From contig JALUVW010000045.1 of assembly GCA_027020105.1 (NCBI GenBank), positions 1 through 14,266 on the forward strand: a stretch of DNA of 14,266 bases, in the 5' to 3' direction. Below, in pieces: positions 4,481-12,833 of this stretch; within the stretch, counting starts at the first letter, position 1, and every line of letters begins with the position of its first letter. The notes beneath the pieces are model-generated. The model did not search any database. It worked only from the letters and a program-made list of their open reading frames with translations, and had not been told where the DNA came from. Source of the DNA: Candidatus Falkowiibacteriota bacterium (lineage in GTDB: Bacteria; Patescibacteriota; Patescibacteriia; Patescibacteriales; SZUA-104). The translations under genes were made by a program, and so were the position numbers.

Positions 4481-7400
4481 ATGAAGGAGGTAAAAAAAAT
4501 TTTCAAAAAAGCCGTTGTCGTAACGGTGATTTTCAGTATGGCCTTTCTCGCGACAGGGCCCGCGCCGGACGCGATGGCGGCCACCGTCAATATAGTCGGA
4601 TACGGACCGCCTAACGGCGAGACGAATATGCCCACTATGGCGCCGTTGGACTTTATGTTTGACGCACCGTTAAGCCCAACCGTGCAAAACGACCTGTCAA
4701 CTTATTTTTCCGTCTCTCCCGCGGTAAACGGCAGCTGGAGCTATTTTACCGAAGACTGGGACGGGCAAACAATGTACCGCGTTTCGTTTATGGCGCCGGA
4801 CGGATTGGCCGCGAACACTCCTTACACCGTCTCCGCCGCCGCGACAATGGATGGCGACACCATAGCGACCAGCACTCCGCCGGAAATGCCAAACTTGAGT
4901 TATGACGGCTCCGCTTATTCGTTTACCATAACCACCGGCGACGGCACCGATTTGGGCGGCGCTTTTCTGCCAATCGCCATGGCCGGCTATCCCACCGAAG
5001 AAATGCAGCAAGTGCCCACAAGTTTAAGCTCCATAACCGTTAATTTTGATCGTCCGGATATGGACGCCTCCACTTTTACCGCCGCCAACATCTATTTAAC
5101 CAAAATAGTAAACGGAACACCGACCGTTGTCTCCGGCACCACCGTGTCGCCAAACACCGGACAAAGCGGAGTGGCAACCATTCAAAACTTCACCTTGGAC
5201 GCTGACAGCCATTACAGAGTGTACGTCACTCGCGACGTTAAGGATGTCAACGGGCAATTTTTGGCCGGACTGCCCCTAAACGACGGTTCTGGCAATAACG
5301 GCCCTTTTTATTACAACTTTTACACCGGCGGCGCCGGGGGCGACATAACCGCCTCGTTTATGGGGACGAACCTGAATCAATACTCGGACGGAACCAACAT
5401 AGTGAACGTGCCGACGGGCATAATGATTAGCGCCGCTTTTGACAACCCTTTAAACCCGATAACCGTAAGCACGACGACGGTAACTCTTGTCGGCGGCGGC
5501 CCCGTTCCTGGCAACGTAAGCTATGACGCGCAAGCGAATATGATTAATTTTGTTCCGACCGCGGTATTGGCCACCGGCACCGCTTACACTTTTCAGATCA
5601 GCGCCGACGTGCGCAGCATAACCGGAAACGCGATTGCCACTTCAACCCAAACATTCACCACCACCGACGCGGTCGACACGACCAAACCGCAAATATACTT
5701 CGCGGACGCCGATAACTACGGGTTATTCATTGAATTTTCGGAACTGCTTAACCGGGCATCGGCCGAAAACAAACAAAACTATACTCTACTGACAAGCTCT
5801 GACAATTGGGTAAGCACCACGACCGTGAGCTTAACCAGCGCCAATCTGCGCTACAAGCCGGATGAAAACATAATTATGATGGACGGGCTTACGCTTACCG
5901 CGGGAGATCAGTTCCGGCTTACCGCCTCCACCAGCATTACGGACTTGTCCGGCAACGCGCTTGACGACACCGGCGGAGCCAATGTTAAAACGGGCATTGT
6001 TATGGACGCTTCCCTTTTTGCCGGAAACGGCGGAATGTTCAATATGGACAATATCGGTATGGAAGACTTTAATATGGCGGATATGGGCATGGCCCCGATA
6101 GGCGTTTGGCCGATGAGCAATATGGCCGGCATAACCACCAAGTACTTTATCGACATTCCCGTAAGTTCGGCCATTCCGTCGGACGGCGTTATTGAATTAA
6201 AGTTTCCGGCGGGATTTAACGTCACCTCGGTAACGCAAGACGCGCAAAGCCCGCTAAACAGCGACTTTAACGGCCCGGGAACGGGAGTCGTCACTTTCGC
6301 CAATACCGATCCGGCCGATACGAACAGCAACGGAGTAAGCAATGACGGGCTGGGAGTTGTCGGAGACAGAACGGTTGTCATTAAATTGAGCGCGGCCACG
6401 CAGGCAAACGACTTTTTGCATATTGACCTTGACGGCATACGGAACTCAAGCGTTCCCAAGGGATTTGACACGGACGGCTACCAAGTTGAGATAAAAACCA
6501 AAAACGCTTCCGGCGTCCTGCTTGAGGCCTTAACTTCCATGCCGTTCTTTATCTCCGGCGGCGGAAACAATACCATCTCCGGCGTCATAACCGCCACCGC
6601 GTCGGCGAACGGCGGCACCATGTCCGTCTACCTTGACTCTCCGATGACCGGATTTATGCAAACGACAACCTCGGTTTTCGCTAACGCCACTTCCAGCTAT
6701 TCGTTCACCAATCTTCCGGACGGAGAATATTTCTTGTTTACCGATCCGGTAATAAACATAAACGGAGCGACTTATTTCGGCAACCCGATGCCGGAGCCGA
6801 TATGGCTCAGCGCCAGCACGACGAAAAACATTACGATAGAAGAGGAAGGAACATCGGGCACGGCCTTGACGGTCAAGCTGATAGGCGATTTCTCCACCGG
6901 CGGCGCGGCCGATGACGTGGATATTTTCGCCGGCTCCCCTTCCGGCTTCAGGGTAAAGACCTTGAGCGGCGTCGGAGTTGAGGACGGATCAACAAGCTAC
7001 ACGCTTTATCTGCCTGACGGGGAATGGATGGTGGGAATCAGGCCGGCTATGCCGAAAGGGCCGATGGCCGGACCTCCGCCAATGCCCGACTGGATGCCTC
7101 CGGCGAATATTGACGTAATCGCCTCAAATTCAAATATTTTTGAAAATAACGGCACGGCCGATGACGGAATAATCACGTTTGATATATCCAATCAGGTATC
7201 CACGACAATCACCGGAACCGTGGTTGACGGCTCCGGCAATCCCATCGCCGACGCCGAGGTCTTCGCTTACCAGCCAACCGGCGGGTTTGGCGGAGCGAAC
7301 GCCAACACGGCGACTGACGGGACTTTCACTTTGAAGATTCCCGTCTTGGGAACGTACAAGGTGGGCGCGTTCAAGCCCGGACTGCCGCAGGCGAAAGAAA

Positions 7401-10400
7401 TGGTTGTTGACGTGCGGGCGAACGTGGAGGGAGTAACCATTAAAATGCAAAAACCGGCCTACACTATCTCCGGGCAAGTTTTCAACGCCAACTCCCGAGC
7501 TATGCCCTACACTCCGGTCTGGGCTTATGAGCAAAACGGCATAGGGCGATCCGAAACAATGACCGATGCCGCCGGCAAATACATACTGTACGTTGACAAC
7601 GGCTCATGGACGGTTGAATCCGACGCGCCCGGAGCCGGTTGGATGCAATACGATTCCGCGGTGGTGATTAACGGCGCGTCCGTATCCGGAATTGATTTAA
7701 GCCCGTCCGCGAATACTTCCTGGAAAACTATTTCCGGAACCGTTTCCATTAATGACACCGCTCAAGCCAATATGCCCATTCGCGCGGTCAAATATGACGC
7801 TAACGGCAACTATGAAGGGCGCGAATTCGGCGGCTTAACCGATTCTAACGGGCAATACTCCATTTCAGTGCCGGGAACCGACACCGGATATAATTATTAT
7901 CGCGTTGATATTTGGACTCCCGACTACGGAGAAGTTGAACTAAACTATGACGATGTGCCCAATAGTCCGGCTAATTTAAAAATATCCACTACCGGCACCA
8001 CGACCGCGGACATTGCCATCGCGAGCGCGAATCTGAACACGACGACAATCCAATTTACCAACAAATCCGGCTACTCAGGCAAAGACGCCTTCATTAATAT
8101 TGACGGCGTGGTGTTTGACGGCAATAACATTCCCACCCCGACCGGATTCTTTAAGTCAATCAGAGTAAGCGACATATCGGGGGCCGACGCCACCGTATCG
8201 CTGAAAAGCGGAGATTATTTCTTTTCCGCGGATGTTCCGGGAAGCGGATTTTTCATACCCGCGACCGACAGTCCGGCGTTTGACGCCGCCAAAGGAGCGA
8301 TTACCATAGACGGAACGAACGACATCGTCCGATTCGCCCTGCCGGACATGACCGGAGGAAGCGTGATTACGATTTCCGGAACCGTAAGCGGCCCGTCATC
8401 GGGACAACGAGACGCTTGGGTATGGATAGGGAATCCCGAAACCGGATTTCACACGGGAAAGCAAGCGTCCTCCACCACCGGCGCGTACTCGTTAACCGTG
8501 CCGACGCTTTCAACGGGAAGCTATATGGTGGGAGCCGACAAGCCGGGTTATATTTCGGCCGAACCGACAACCATTGACGGCACGGCCAGTTCCACGATTG
8601 ACTTTACGCTTACCGCCGCCGCGTCAACCGTTTCCGGCAAAATATACGCTGACGCCAACAACAATAATTCTTACGATTCGGGAGAAGAAATTCCGAACGG
8701 ATGGGTGCACGCCGAAAACGCTTCCACCGGCGCCCAAACCAACGCTCCGGTGGACGGCGCGGGCTCTTACTCCCTAAGCGTAACGGATGGGGAATGGAAG
8801 GTGTTCGGCTCGGCAAACGGATATATGGAGTCGCAATACAGCGTAAACGGCATCCCCGCCTTGATTACCGTGTCCGGCGCCGCCACCGGCAAGAACATCA
8901 AACTCACGGCCGACGCCGGTTGGGAAAATAAAAACAAATCAAAGCCGATAAAGCCGTCGGCCGGCGGCAGCCTGGACGATACCGCACAAAACACGAGCAC
9001 CGGCAAAACGGCCGGCACCGGAGTAAAGATTACCGTTCCGCCAAACGCATTGGGAAGCGAAAGCTCAAACAGCACCGTAAGCTCTCAAGAAACATCCGCC
9101 GTGTCGGCCACGAATTCAATGAAACCGTTTTCCGGCAAAGGCAAATCAATCTCCGCCACCGATAACTCCGGACAGCCGATAACCAGCCTGGACAACTACA
9201 TTGACCTTGAAATGGTGCTGTATAAAAGCGACATCGCTTCATCCACGAACACAAGCGACAAGTCAAAATTGAAAACAATGAAAATCGGCTATTGGGACGA
9301 TACCTTGAATGAGTGGAATAATTTGGCGACCGCCAAGACCGCCTACTACAAATCAGACGGCGACACCGAATGGACAATGTACGCCGGCACGGCCACGCAA
9401 AGCGGCTTTGAAAAATTTATTGACGACGCCCTGAGCGCCAATCCGACATTCGTGGAGGGAGTGGATTATGACGACTATAAATTGGAATTCAAGGGCTCCG
9501 TGAACCATTTGACCGTATTCGCTCTCGGAACCACACCGGACGGTCTGGCTCCGGCCGCTCCGACCGGCGTGGCGCAAACCGCCGGCAACGGAACTTCGGT
9601 CGGGCTTTCTTGGAACGCCGTCACCACGAACGCCGATAACTCCTCCATTTCCGATTTGTACGGCTACTCCGTGTACCGCTCAACCGACGGATCTTCTTAT
9701 TCGCAAGTCAACGCTTCCGTCATACCGGCCGGAACCGAAAATTATACCGACTCAACAACCAGCGCGTTTACCAGTTACTATTACAAAATTACGGCCGGAG
9801 ACGACGACGATCTGGAGTCGGCTTATTCCGCGCCCCTGCGCGTATGTTCCACCTCATCCGTCTCAAACGGCACCATAGACAGCGCCTGCTCCATTACTTG
9901 CGACTCCGGATACTCTTTGAGCGGAAACAGCTGCGTATACTCCGGCGCGACGGAAAGCGGCGGTGTTGTTACCGTCGTCCCTTGTTCTGACGTTACTTAC
10001 GACGATTGGCAAACAACATGCGCCGACGGATGGCAATACAGAAACGTGAAATCACGATCACCGAGCAATTGTTCGCTGACAACCGCGCAAAAAAATCAAA
10101 GAAAAAAGAAATGCGAAACGAAAACGGAAACAACCGAAACGATTGAAGAATCAAAAAACATAATAACGGAAACCGAAAAAGCCGTAAAAGAGATTGTTAA
10201 TAACGCCAAAGGAGCCGCGGCGGAATTCGCCCAAAAAATAACGGCAATGGCCGTTGACGCGGCCGAAGTGGTCAAAGCCAGGGTAAACAGCTTATTGTTA
10301 TTGGTCGGCTTAAAAAGAGACATAAATTCGGAGGCGGAAGCGGCCGGCAAATATGTCCGCGCGTTAACATCCGGCATAAAGGCCGTTACCGCGGAGACGC

Positions 10401-10825
10401 GCTACGCGCTCACGAATTTCGTAACCTACGGCACGCCGACCACCCTTAGGCTCGGCGAAGGCGAAAGGGCCGGCGTGGTGAATTCATACAAATCGGCCTT
10501 TGGCAAGCTCCCCGCTTCAGAGGCGGAATGGAACGATGTGATTAAAATAGCCAACGGCAGATGGCCGTCCGAAAGAAACAATATATCGGAAGCCAACGCC
10601 ACCGAAGCGTTTAAGAAAATTTATCTAAGGGCTCCCGACAGAAACAACCCCAATGACGATGCCGCCGTAATGGTAATCTCATACGGCCTGAGGCCCGCCG
10701 ACAGAAATCTAGACAGCGAAAAAACCGCTATCAGAATATTTAAGGCGATATACGGCTATAACCCGTCCTCGGCCACTGCATGGGACATAGTGAGGGCAAT
10801 CGCTTATTCCGGGGCAACGCGGTAG
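4481..10825 (+). CDS. Giant secreted modular surface protein (2114 aa)
   Basis: A signal peptide (KK-rich start, hydrophobic core 11-24, likely cleavage after AMA, residue 33) sends it out of the cell. Four SbsA/Big_5-like Ig domains occupy ~35-152, 155-283, 285-395 and 398-495. Residues 508-548 form a Met-rich linker. About 570-690 is another beta domain. A series of carboxypeptidase-regulatory/Cna-B-like domains covers ~694-1490, each beginning near TISG(T/V)V and holding YxxxVPDGxW-type strands; one includes the calcium-loop-like DANNNNSYDSGEE. A ZU5-like VKITVPPNALG segment runs ~1512-1684 and FN3 ~1692-1788. Two Cys-rich modules follow (Cys 1789/1803/1807/1818 and TSP1-like Cys 1835/1847/1864/1878), then a coiled coil (~1880-1945) and three ~40-residue helical repeats (1995-2114). 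No LPXTG or C-terminal membrane segment is seen. It is likely a surface, adhesion or cell-contact protein, but the ligand is unknown. Confidence 0.85.
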   Translation: MKEVKKIFKKAVVVTVIFSMAFLATGPAPDAMAATVNIVGYGPPNGETNMPTMAPLDFMFDAPLSPTVQNDLSTYFSVSPAVNGSWSYFTEDWDGQTMYRVSFMAPDGLAANTPYTVSAAATMDGDTIATSTPPEMPNLSYDGSAYSFTITTGDGTDLGGAFLPIAMAGYPTEEMQQVPTSLSSITVNFDRPDMDASTFTAANIYLTKIVNGTPTVVSGTTVSPNTGQSGVATIQNFTLDADSHYRVYVTRDVKDVNGQFLAGLPLNDGSGNNGPFYYNFYTGGAGGDITASFMGTNLNQYSDGTNIVNVPTGIMISAAFDNPLNPITVSTTTVTLVGGGPVPGNVSYDAQANMINFVPTAVLATGTAYTFQISADVRSITGNAIATSTQTFTTTDAVDTTKPQIYFADADNYGLFIEFSELLNRASAENKQNYTLLTSSDNWVSTTTVSLTSANLRYKPDENIIMMDGLTLTAGDQFRLTASTSITDLSGNALDDTGGANVKTGIVMDASLFAGNGGMFNMDNIGMEDFNMADMGMAPIGVWPMSNMAGITTKYFIDIPVSSAIPSDGVIELKFPAGFNVTSVTQDAQSPLNSDFNGPGTGVVTFANTDPADTNSNGVSNDGLGVVGDRTVVIKLSAATQANDFLHIDLDGIRNSSVPKGFDTDGYQVEIKTKNASGVLLEALTSMPFFISGGGNNTISGVITATASANGGTMSVYLDSPMTGFMQTTTSVFANATSSYSFTNLPDGEYFLFTDPVININGATYFGNPMPEPIWLSASTTKNITIEEEGTSGTALTVKLIGDFSTGGAADDVDIFAGSPSGFRVKTLSGVGVEDGSTSYTLYLPDGEWMVGIRPAMPKGPMAGPPPMPDWMPPANIDVIASNSNIFENNGTADDGIITFDISNQVSTTITGTVVDGSGNPIADAEVFAYQPTGGFGGANANTATDGTFTLKIPVLGTYKVGAFKPGLPQAKEMVVDVRANVEGVTIKMQKPAYTISGQVFNANSRAMPYTPVWAYEQNGIGRSETMTDAAGKYILYVDNGSWTVESDAPGAGWMQYDSAVVINGASVSGIDLSPSANTSWKTISGTVSINDTAQANMPIRAVKYDANGNYEGREFGGLTDSNGQYSISVPGTDTGYNYYRVDIWTPDYGEVELNYDDVPNSPANLKISTTGTTTADIAIASANLNTTTIQFTNKSGYSGKDAFINIDGVVFDGNNIPTPTGFFKSIRVSDISGADATVSLKSGDYFFSADVPGSGFFIPATDSPAFDAAKGAITIDGTNDIVRFALPDMTGGSVITISGTVSGPSSGQRDAWVWIGNPETGFHTGKQASSTTGAYSLTVPTLSTGSYMVGADKPGYISAEPTTIDGTASSTIDFTLTAAASTVSGKIYADANNNNSYDSGEEIPNGWVHAENASTGAQTNAPVDGAGSYSLSVTDGEWKVFGSANGYMESQYSVNGIPALITVSGAATGKNIKLTADAGWENKNKSKPIKPSAGGSLDDTAQNTSTGKTAGTGVKITVPPNALGSESSNSTVSSQETSAVSATNSMKPFSGKGKSISATDNSGQPITSLDNYIDLEMVLYKSDIASSTNTSDKSKLKTMKIGYWDDTLNEWNNLATAKTAYYKSDGDTEWTMYAGTATQSGFEKFIDDALSANPTFVEGVDYDDYKLEFKGSVNHLTVFALGTTPDGLAPAAPTGVAQTAGNGTSVGLSWNAVTTNADNSSISDLYGYSVYRSTDGSSYSQVNASVIPAGTENYTDSTTSAFTSYYYKITAGDDDDLESAYSAPLRVCSTSSVSNGTIDSACSITCDSGYSLSGNSCVYSGATESGGVVTVVPCSDVTYDDWQTTCADGWQYRNVKSRSPSNCSLTTAQKNQRKKKCETKTETTETIEESKNIITETEKAVKEIVNNAKGAAAEFAQKITAMAVDAAEVVKARVNSLLLLVGLKRDINSEAEAAGKYVRALTSGIKAVTAETRYALTNFVTYGTPTTLRLGEGERAGVVNSYKSAFGKLPASEAEWNDVIKIANGRWPSERNNISEANATEAFKKIYLRAPDRNNPNDDAAVMVISYGLRPADRNLDSEKTAIRIFKAIYGYNPSSATAWDIVRAIAYSGATR

Positions 10826-10859
10826 CTTGGGATTATTTGGGATTATAATGAAGCCTTAA

Positions 10860-10895
10860 TGAAGCTTAGCTTCGGGTACCCGAAGCTAAGCTTCA
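10860..10895. repeat. Perfect 36-bp palindrome after the surface-protein gene
   Basis: Positions 10860-10877 are the exact reverse complement of 10878-10895, centred on GGGTACCC and containing GAAGCTTAGCTTC-type arms that are themselves nearly symmetrical. It is preceded by short direct repeats (GGGATTAT twice, AATGAAGC twice). No T-tract follows on +, so it is probably a repeat element rather than the terminator. Confidence 0.85.
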
Positions 10896-10981
10896 CGGTA
10901 TCTAAAAAATAATTTTTAATTTTAATTTGTCATTTTGATTTTTGCGTTTTAGATTTTAATTTACTGAAAATCACGCGACAT

Positions 10982-11012
10982 AAAAACAATCCCGAATATT
11001 GGGATTGTTTTT
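10982..11012. terminator. Bidirectional intrinsic terminator (surface protein / HU)
   Basis: AAAAACAATCCC (10982-10993) pairs with GGGATTGTTTTT (11001-11012) around a 7-nt loop, with T-tracts on both strands. It lies 157 bp after the surface-protein stop and 26 bp after the HU stop on the opposite strand, so it serves both convergent genes. Confidence 0.85.
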
Positions 11013-11037
11013 ATTTTATACTTTACTGTTTTCGTAT

Positions 11038-11319
11038 TTATAATACCGCTTCTTTCGCGGCTTTGGCCACTCTGAATTTAACAACGGTCTTGGCGGGAAT
11101 CTGAATTGTTTCGCCGGTGGCCGGATTTCTTCCCTGCCTTGCCTTCCTTTCTTGCTTTACCAATTTGCCGATTCCTTGGATTACGAATTCACCGCTTGAT
11201 TTTACTTCGGCGTAAGCCAATTCAACCAATTTTTCCATTAAATTGGCCACATCTTTTTTACTTAAACCCGTGCTCTCCGAAAGAGAGGCGATGATTTGAG
11301 ATTTGGTCATCTTAGCCAT
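11038..11319 (-). CDS. hup: HU family DNA-binding protein
   Basis: Histone-like dimeric DNA-bending protein of 93 residues, the usual family length, acting on the nucleoid. The N-terminal helix pair MTKSQIIASLSESTGLSKKDVANLMEKLVELAYAEV... is followed by the beta-saddle GEFVIQGIGKLVKQERKARQ and the signature GRNPATGETIQIPAKTVVKF, which forms the DNA-clasping arm with its intercalating Pro. It ends in the usual C-terminal helix AKAAKEAV. The ATG at 11319 gives MAKMTKSQI; a second Met three residues on is also possible. No SD is visible. Upstream is A/T-rich with no convincing promoter pair. Whether it is HU or the related IHF cannot be settled, but the absence of IHF-specific residues and its solitary location favour HU. 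Confidence 0.93.
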   Translation of the reverse strand: MAKMTKSQIIASLSESTGLSKKDVANLMEKLVELAYAEVKSSGEFVIQGIGKLVKQERKARQGRNPATGETIQIPAKTVVKFRVAKAAKEAVL

Positions 11320-11672
11320 AAATTTTGTTGAAATTATTATCTATTTAATTAACATATTGATAACTAAAAAACGAATGCTAAACGGCAAACGGCAAAGAAC
11401 ATCCTATCTGCCGTCTAATATCCGATATTTTAGCTAATATTAAATAAAATTAATAAATAGATAAAATCTCTTTAATTAATAAATTATTAAAAAACGCAAT
11501 AAAATCAATACTTTTCCACATAATCTATTATTATTATACACCTAAACCGAATAAAAGCCAATAAAATAAGACGCGCAAAAAAACAAGAAAAAAAGTTCGC
11601 GGCTCATAATTTTAACAATTCCCCCTTGGCGCGAAAAGAAGATTGGAATAATTTAGCGGATGCGGCGCGCGT
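11320..11672. other. A/T-rich non-coding region between hup and rtcB
   Basis: No gene is supported in this 353-bp stretch. It holds the hup upstream region, short direct repeats (CGGCAAACGGCAAA near 11383), a fragment that on the minus strand shares AGACGGCAGA with the repeat at 16-25, one DnaA-box-like TTTTCCACA (11512-11520), and a probable rtcB terminator. Confidence 0.6.
11577..11645 (-). terminator. Possible rtcB terminator
   Basis: On the minus strand, TTCGCG (11645-11640) pairs with CGCGAA (11601-11596) around a long loop, followed by two T-rich runs (CTTTTTTTC and GTTTTTTTG) down to about 11578. The stem is short, so this is tentative. Confidence 0.35.
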
Positions 11673-12833
11673 CTAACCTTTCACAACCGCGATCGGAGTA
11701 AGGGCCGTGATTATCTTAACCAAATCACTCTGGTTTTTCATAACCGTGTCAATGTCCTTATACGCGCCGCTCGCTTCGTCCAAGTCTCTCTTTGACCTGA
11801 TGGCATGGATTACGCCGAGACGGTTTAGCTTTTCTATTTCATCTTCAAGATTCAGCTCCCTGATCGCCCGTTTCCTGCCTATTTTTCTTCCGGCGCCGTG
11901 GGAACATGAGTTAAAGCTCTCGCTGTTTCCCAGTCCTTCCACAATGTAACTTTTTGTCCCTTGCGATCCCGGCACAATTCCAATCCGCCCCACCTCCGCT
12001 TTTGTGGCGCCTTTCCTGTGCACTATTACTTCCTCGTTAAAATGTTTTTCTCGTGAAGCGTAATTATGCGCGATATTTACAAACTCTTTAAACTCCACTC
12101 CCGGGAAAACCTCGGTAAAAACATCCTTTACCCTTTCCATCATAACCTTCCTGTTGGCAAGGGCGTATTCAAGGCAAAAACTCATTTCCTTAAAGTATTT
12201 CTTTCCTATTTCGGAATCTAACGGAAAATAAGCAAGCTCATTCTTTATTGAGTTCACGTCATTCTTTTTCTTGCAATACTCAACCGCTTGTTTATTGTAA
12301 TAATCCGCGACCTTTTTCCCCAAGTTTCTGCTGCCGGAATGAATCATAATCCAGACATATCCCTTATCGTCCTTTTGGATTTCAATGAAATGGTTTCCTC
12401 CCCCGAGCGTGCCAAGCGATTTGCGCGCCATATCCCATTCTTTGTTGACGCAAGTCGCGCCGCGAGGCAATTCCGGCATTAGGCTTTCGTCCTGTTTTGT
12501 TTTATGCCTGTTAAAGCCCGTGGGAATTATGTTCCTTATTCCGCCGATTACCTTCTTGAAAGCGCTCGCGTCAATCTCCTTTAAAAGCGTTTTCTGCGCG
12601 CAAACTCCGCAGCCGATATCCACTCCGACCGCGTTGGGAATTATAACCTCCTTGGTGGCCAACACTCCCCCGATCGGCATACCGTATCCCGTATGGGCGT
12701 CGGGCATAATGGCGATATGATGAAAAGCGTAAGGATGGTTTGCTATGTTTTTCGCCTGCGTCAAAGCCCCCTCCTCTATGTCGTCAAGCCATAGCTTTAT
12801 GGGTATCTTTTCGGAAGTGATGATTTTATTCAT
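11673..12833 (-). CDS. rtcB: RNA-splicing ligase RtcB (3'-phosphate RNA ligase)
   Basis: GTP- and Mn-dependent ligase joining RNA 2',3'-cyclic phosphate or 3'-phosphate ends to 5'-OH ends, through a GMP-histidine intermediate. Visible signatures are MPDAHTGYGMPIGGV (43-57), VDIGCG with metal ligands Asp72 and Cys75, LGGGNHFIE with His148, MIHSGSRNLG with His165, NIAHNYA with His256, and SCSHGAGR with His312, the residue matching the guanylylated His337 of E. coli. PGSQGTKSYIVEG precedes the latter. The length of 386 is at the short end for bacterial RtcB, and every catalytic residue is present. Its ATG overlaps the stop of the upstream gene (ATGAATAA, 8 nt), so translation is probably coupled; there is no SD. 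It needs no archease by sequence, and none is seen nearby. Confidence 0.96.
   Translation of the reverse strand: MNKIITSEKIPIKLWLDDIEEGALTQAKNIANHPYAFHHIAIMPDAHTGYGMPIGGVLATKEVIIPNAVGVDIGCGVCAQKTLLKEIDASAFKKVIGGIRNIIPTGFNRHKTKQDESLMPELPRGATCVNKEWDMARKSLGTLGGGNHFIEIQKDDKGYVWIMIHSGSRNLGKKVADYYNKQAVEYCKKKNDVNSIKNELAYFPLDSEIGKKYFKEMSFCLEYALANRKVMMERVKDVFTEVFPGVEFKEFVNIAHNYASREKHFNEEVIVHRKGATKAEVGRIGIVPGSQGTKSYIVEGLGNSESFNSCSHGAGRKIGRKRAIRELNLEDEIEKLNRLGVIHAIRSKRDLDEASGAYKDIDTVMKNQSDLVKIITALTPIAVVKG

Noticed and set aside
5908..6471. A long minus-strand open frame inside the surface-protein gene
   Set aside because: It is antisense to a continuous 2114-residue gene with clear domains. G/C-biased codons create such shadow frames, and several similar ones occur at 7130-9577.
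11320..11672. A replication origin (A/T-rich, DnaA-box-like site, next to hup)
   Set aside because: Only one near-consensus box is present, there is no box cluster, and no dnaA, dnaN or other origin genes are nearby.
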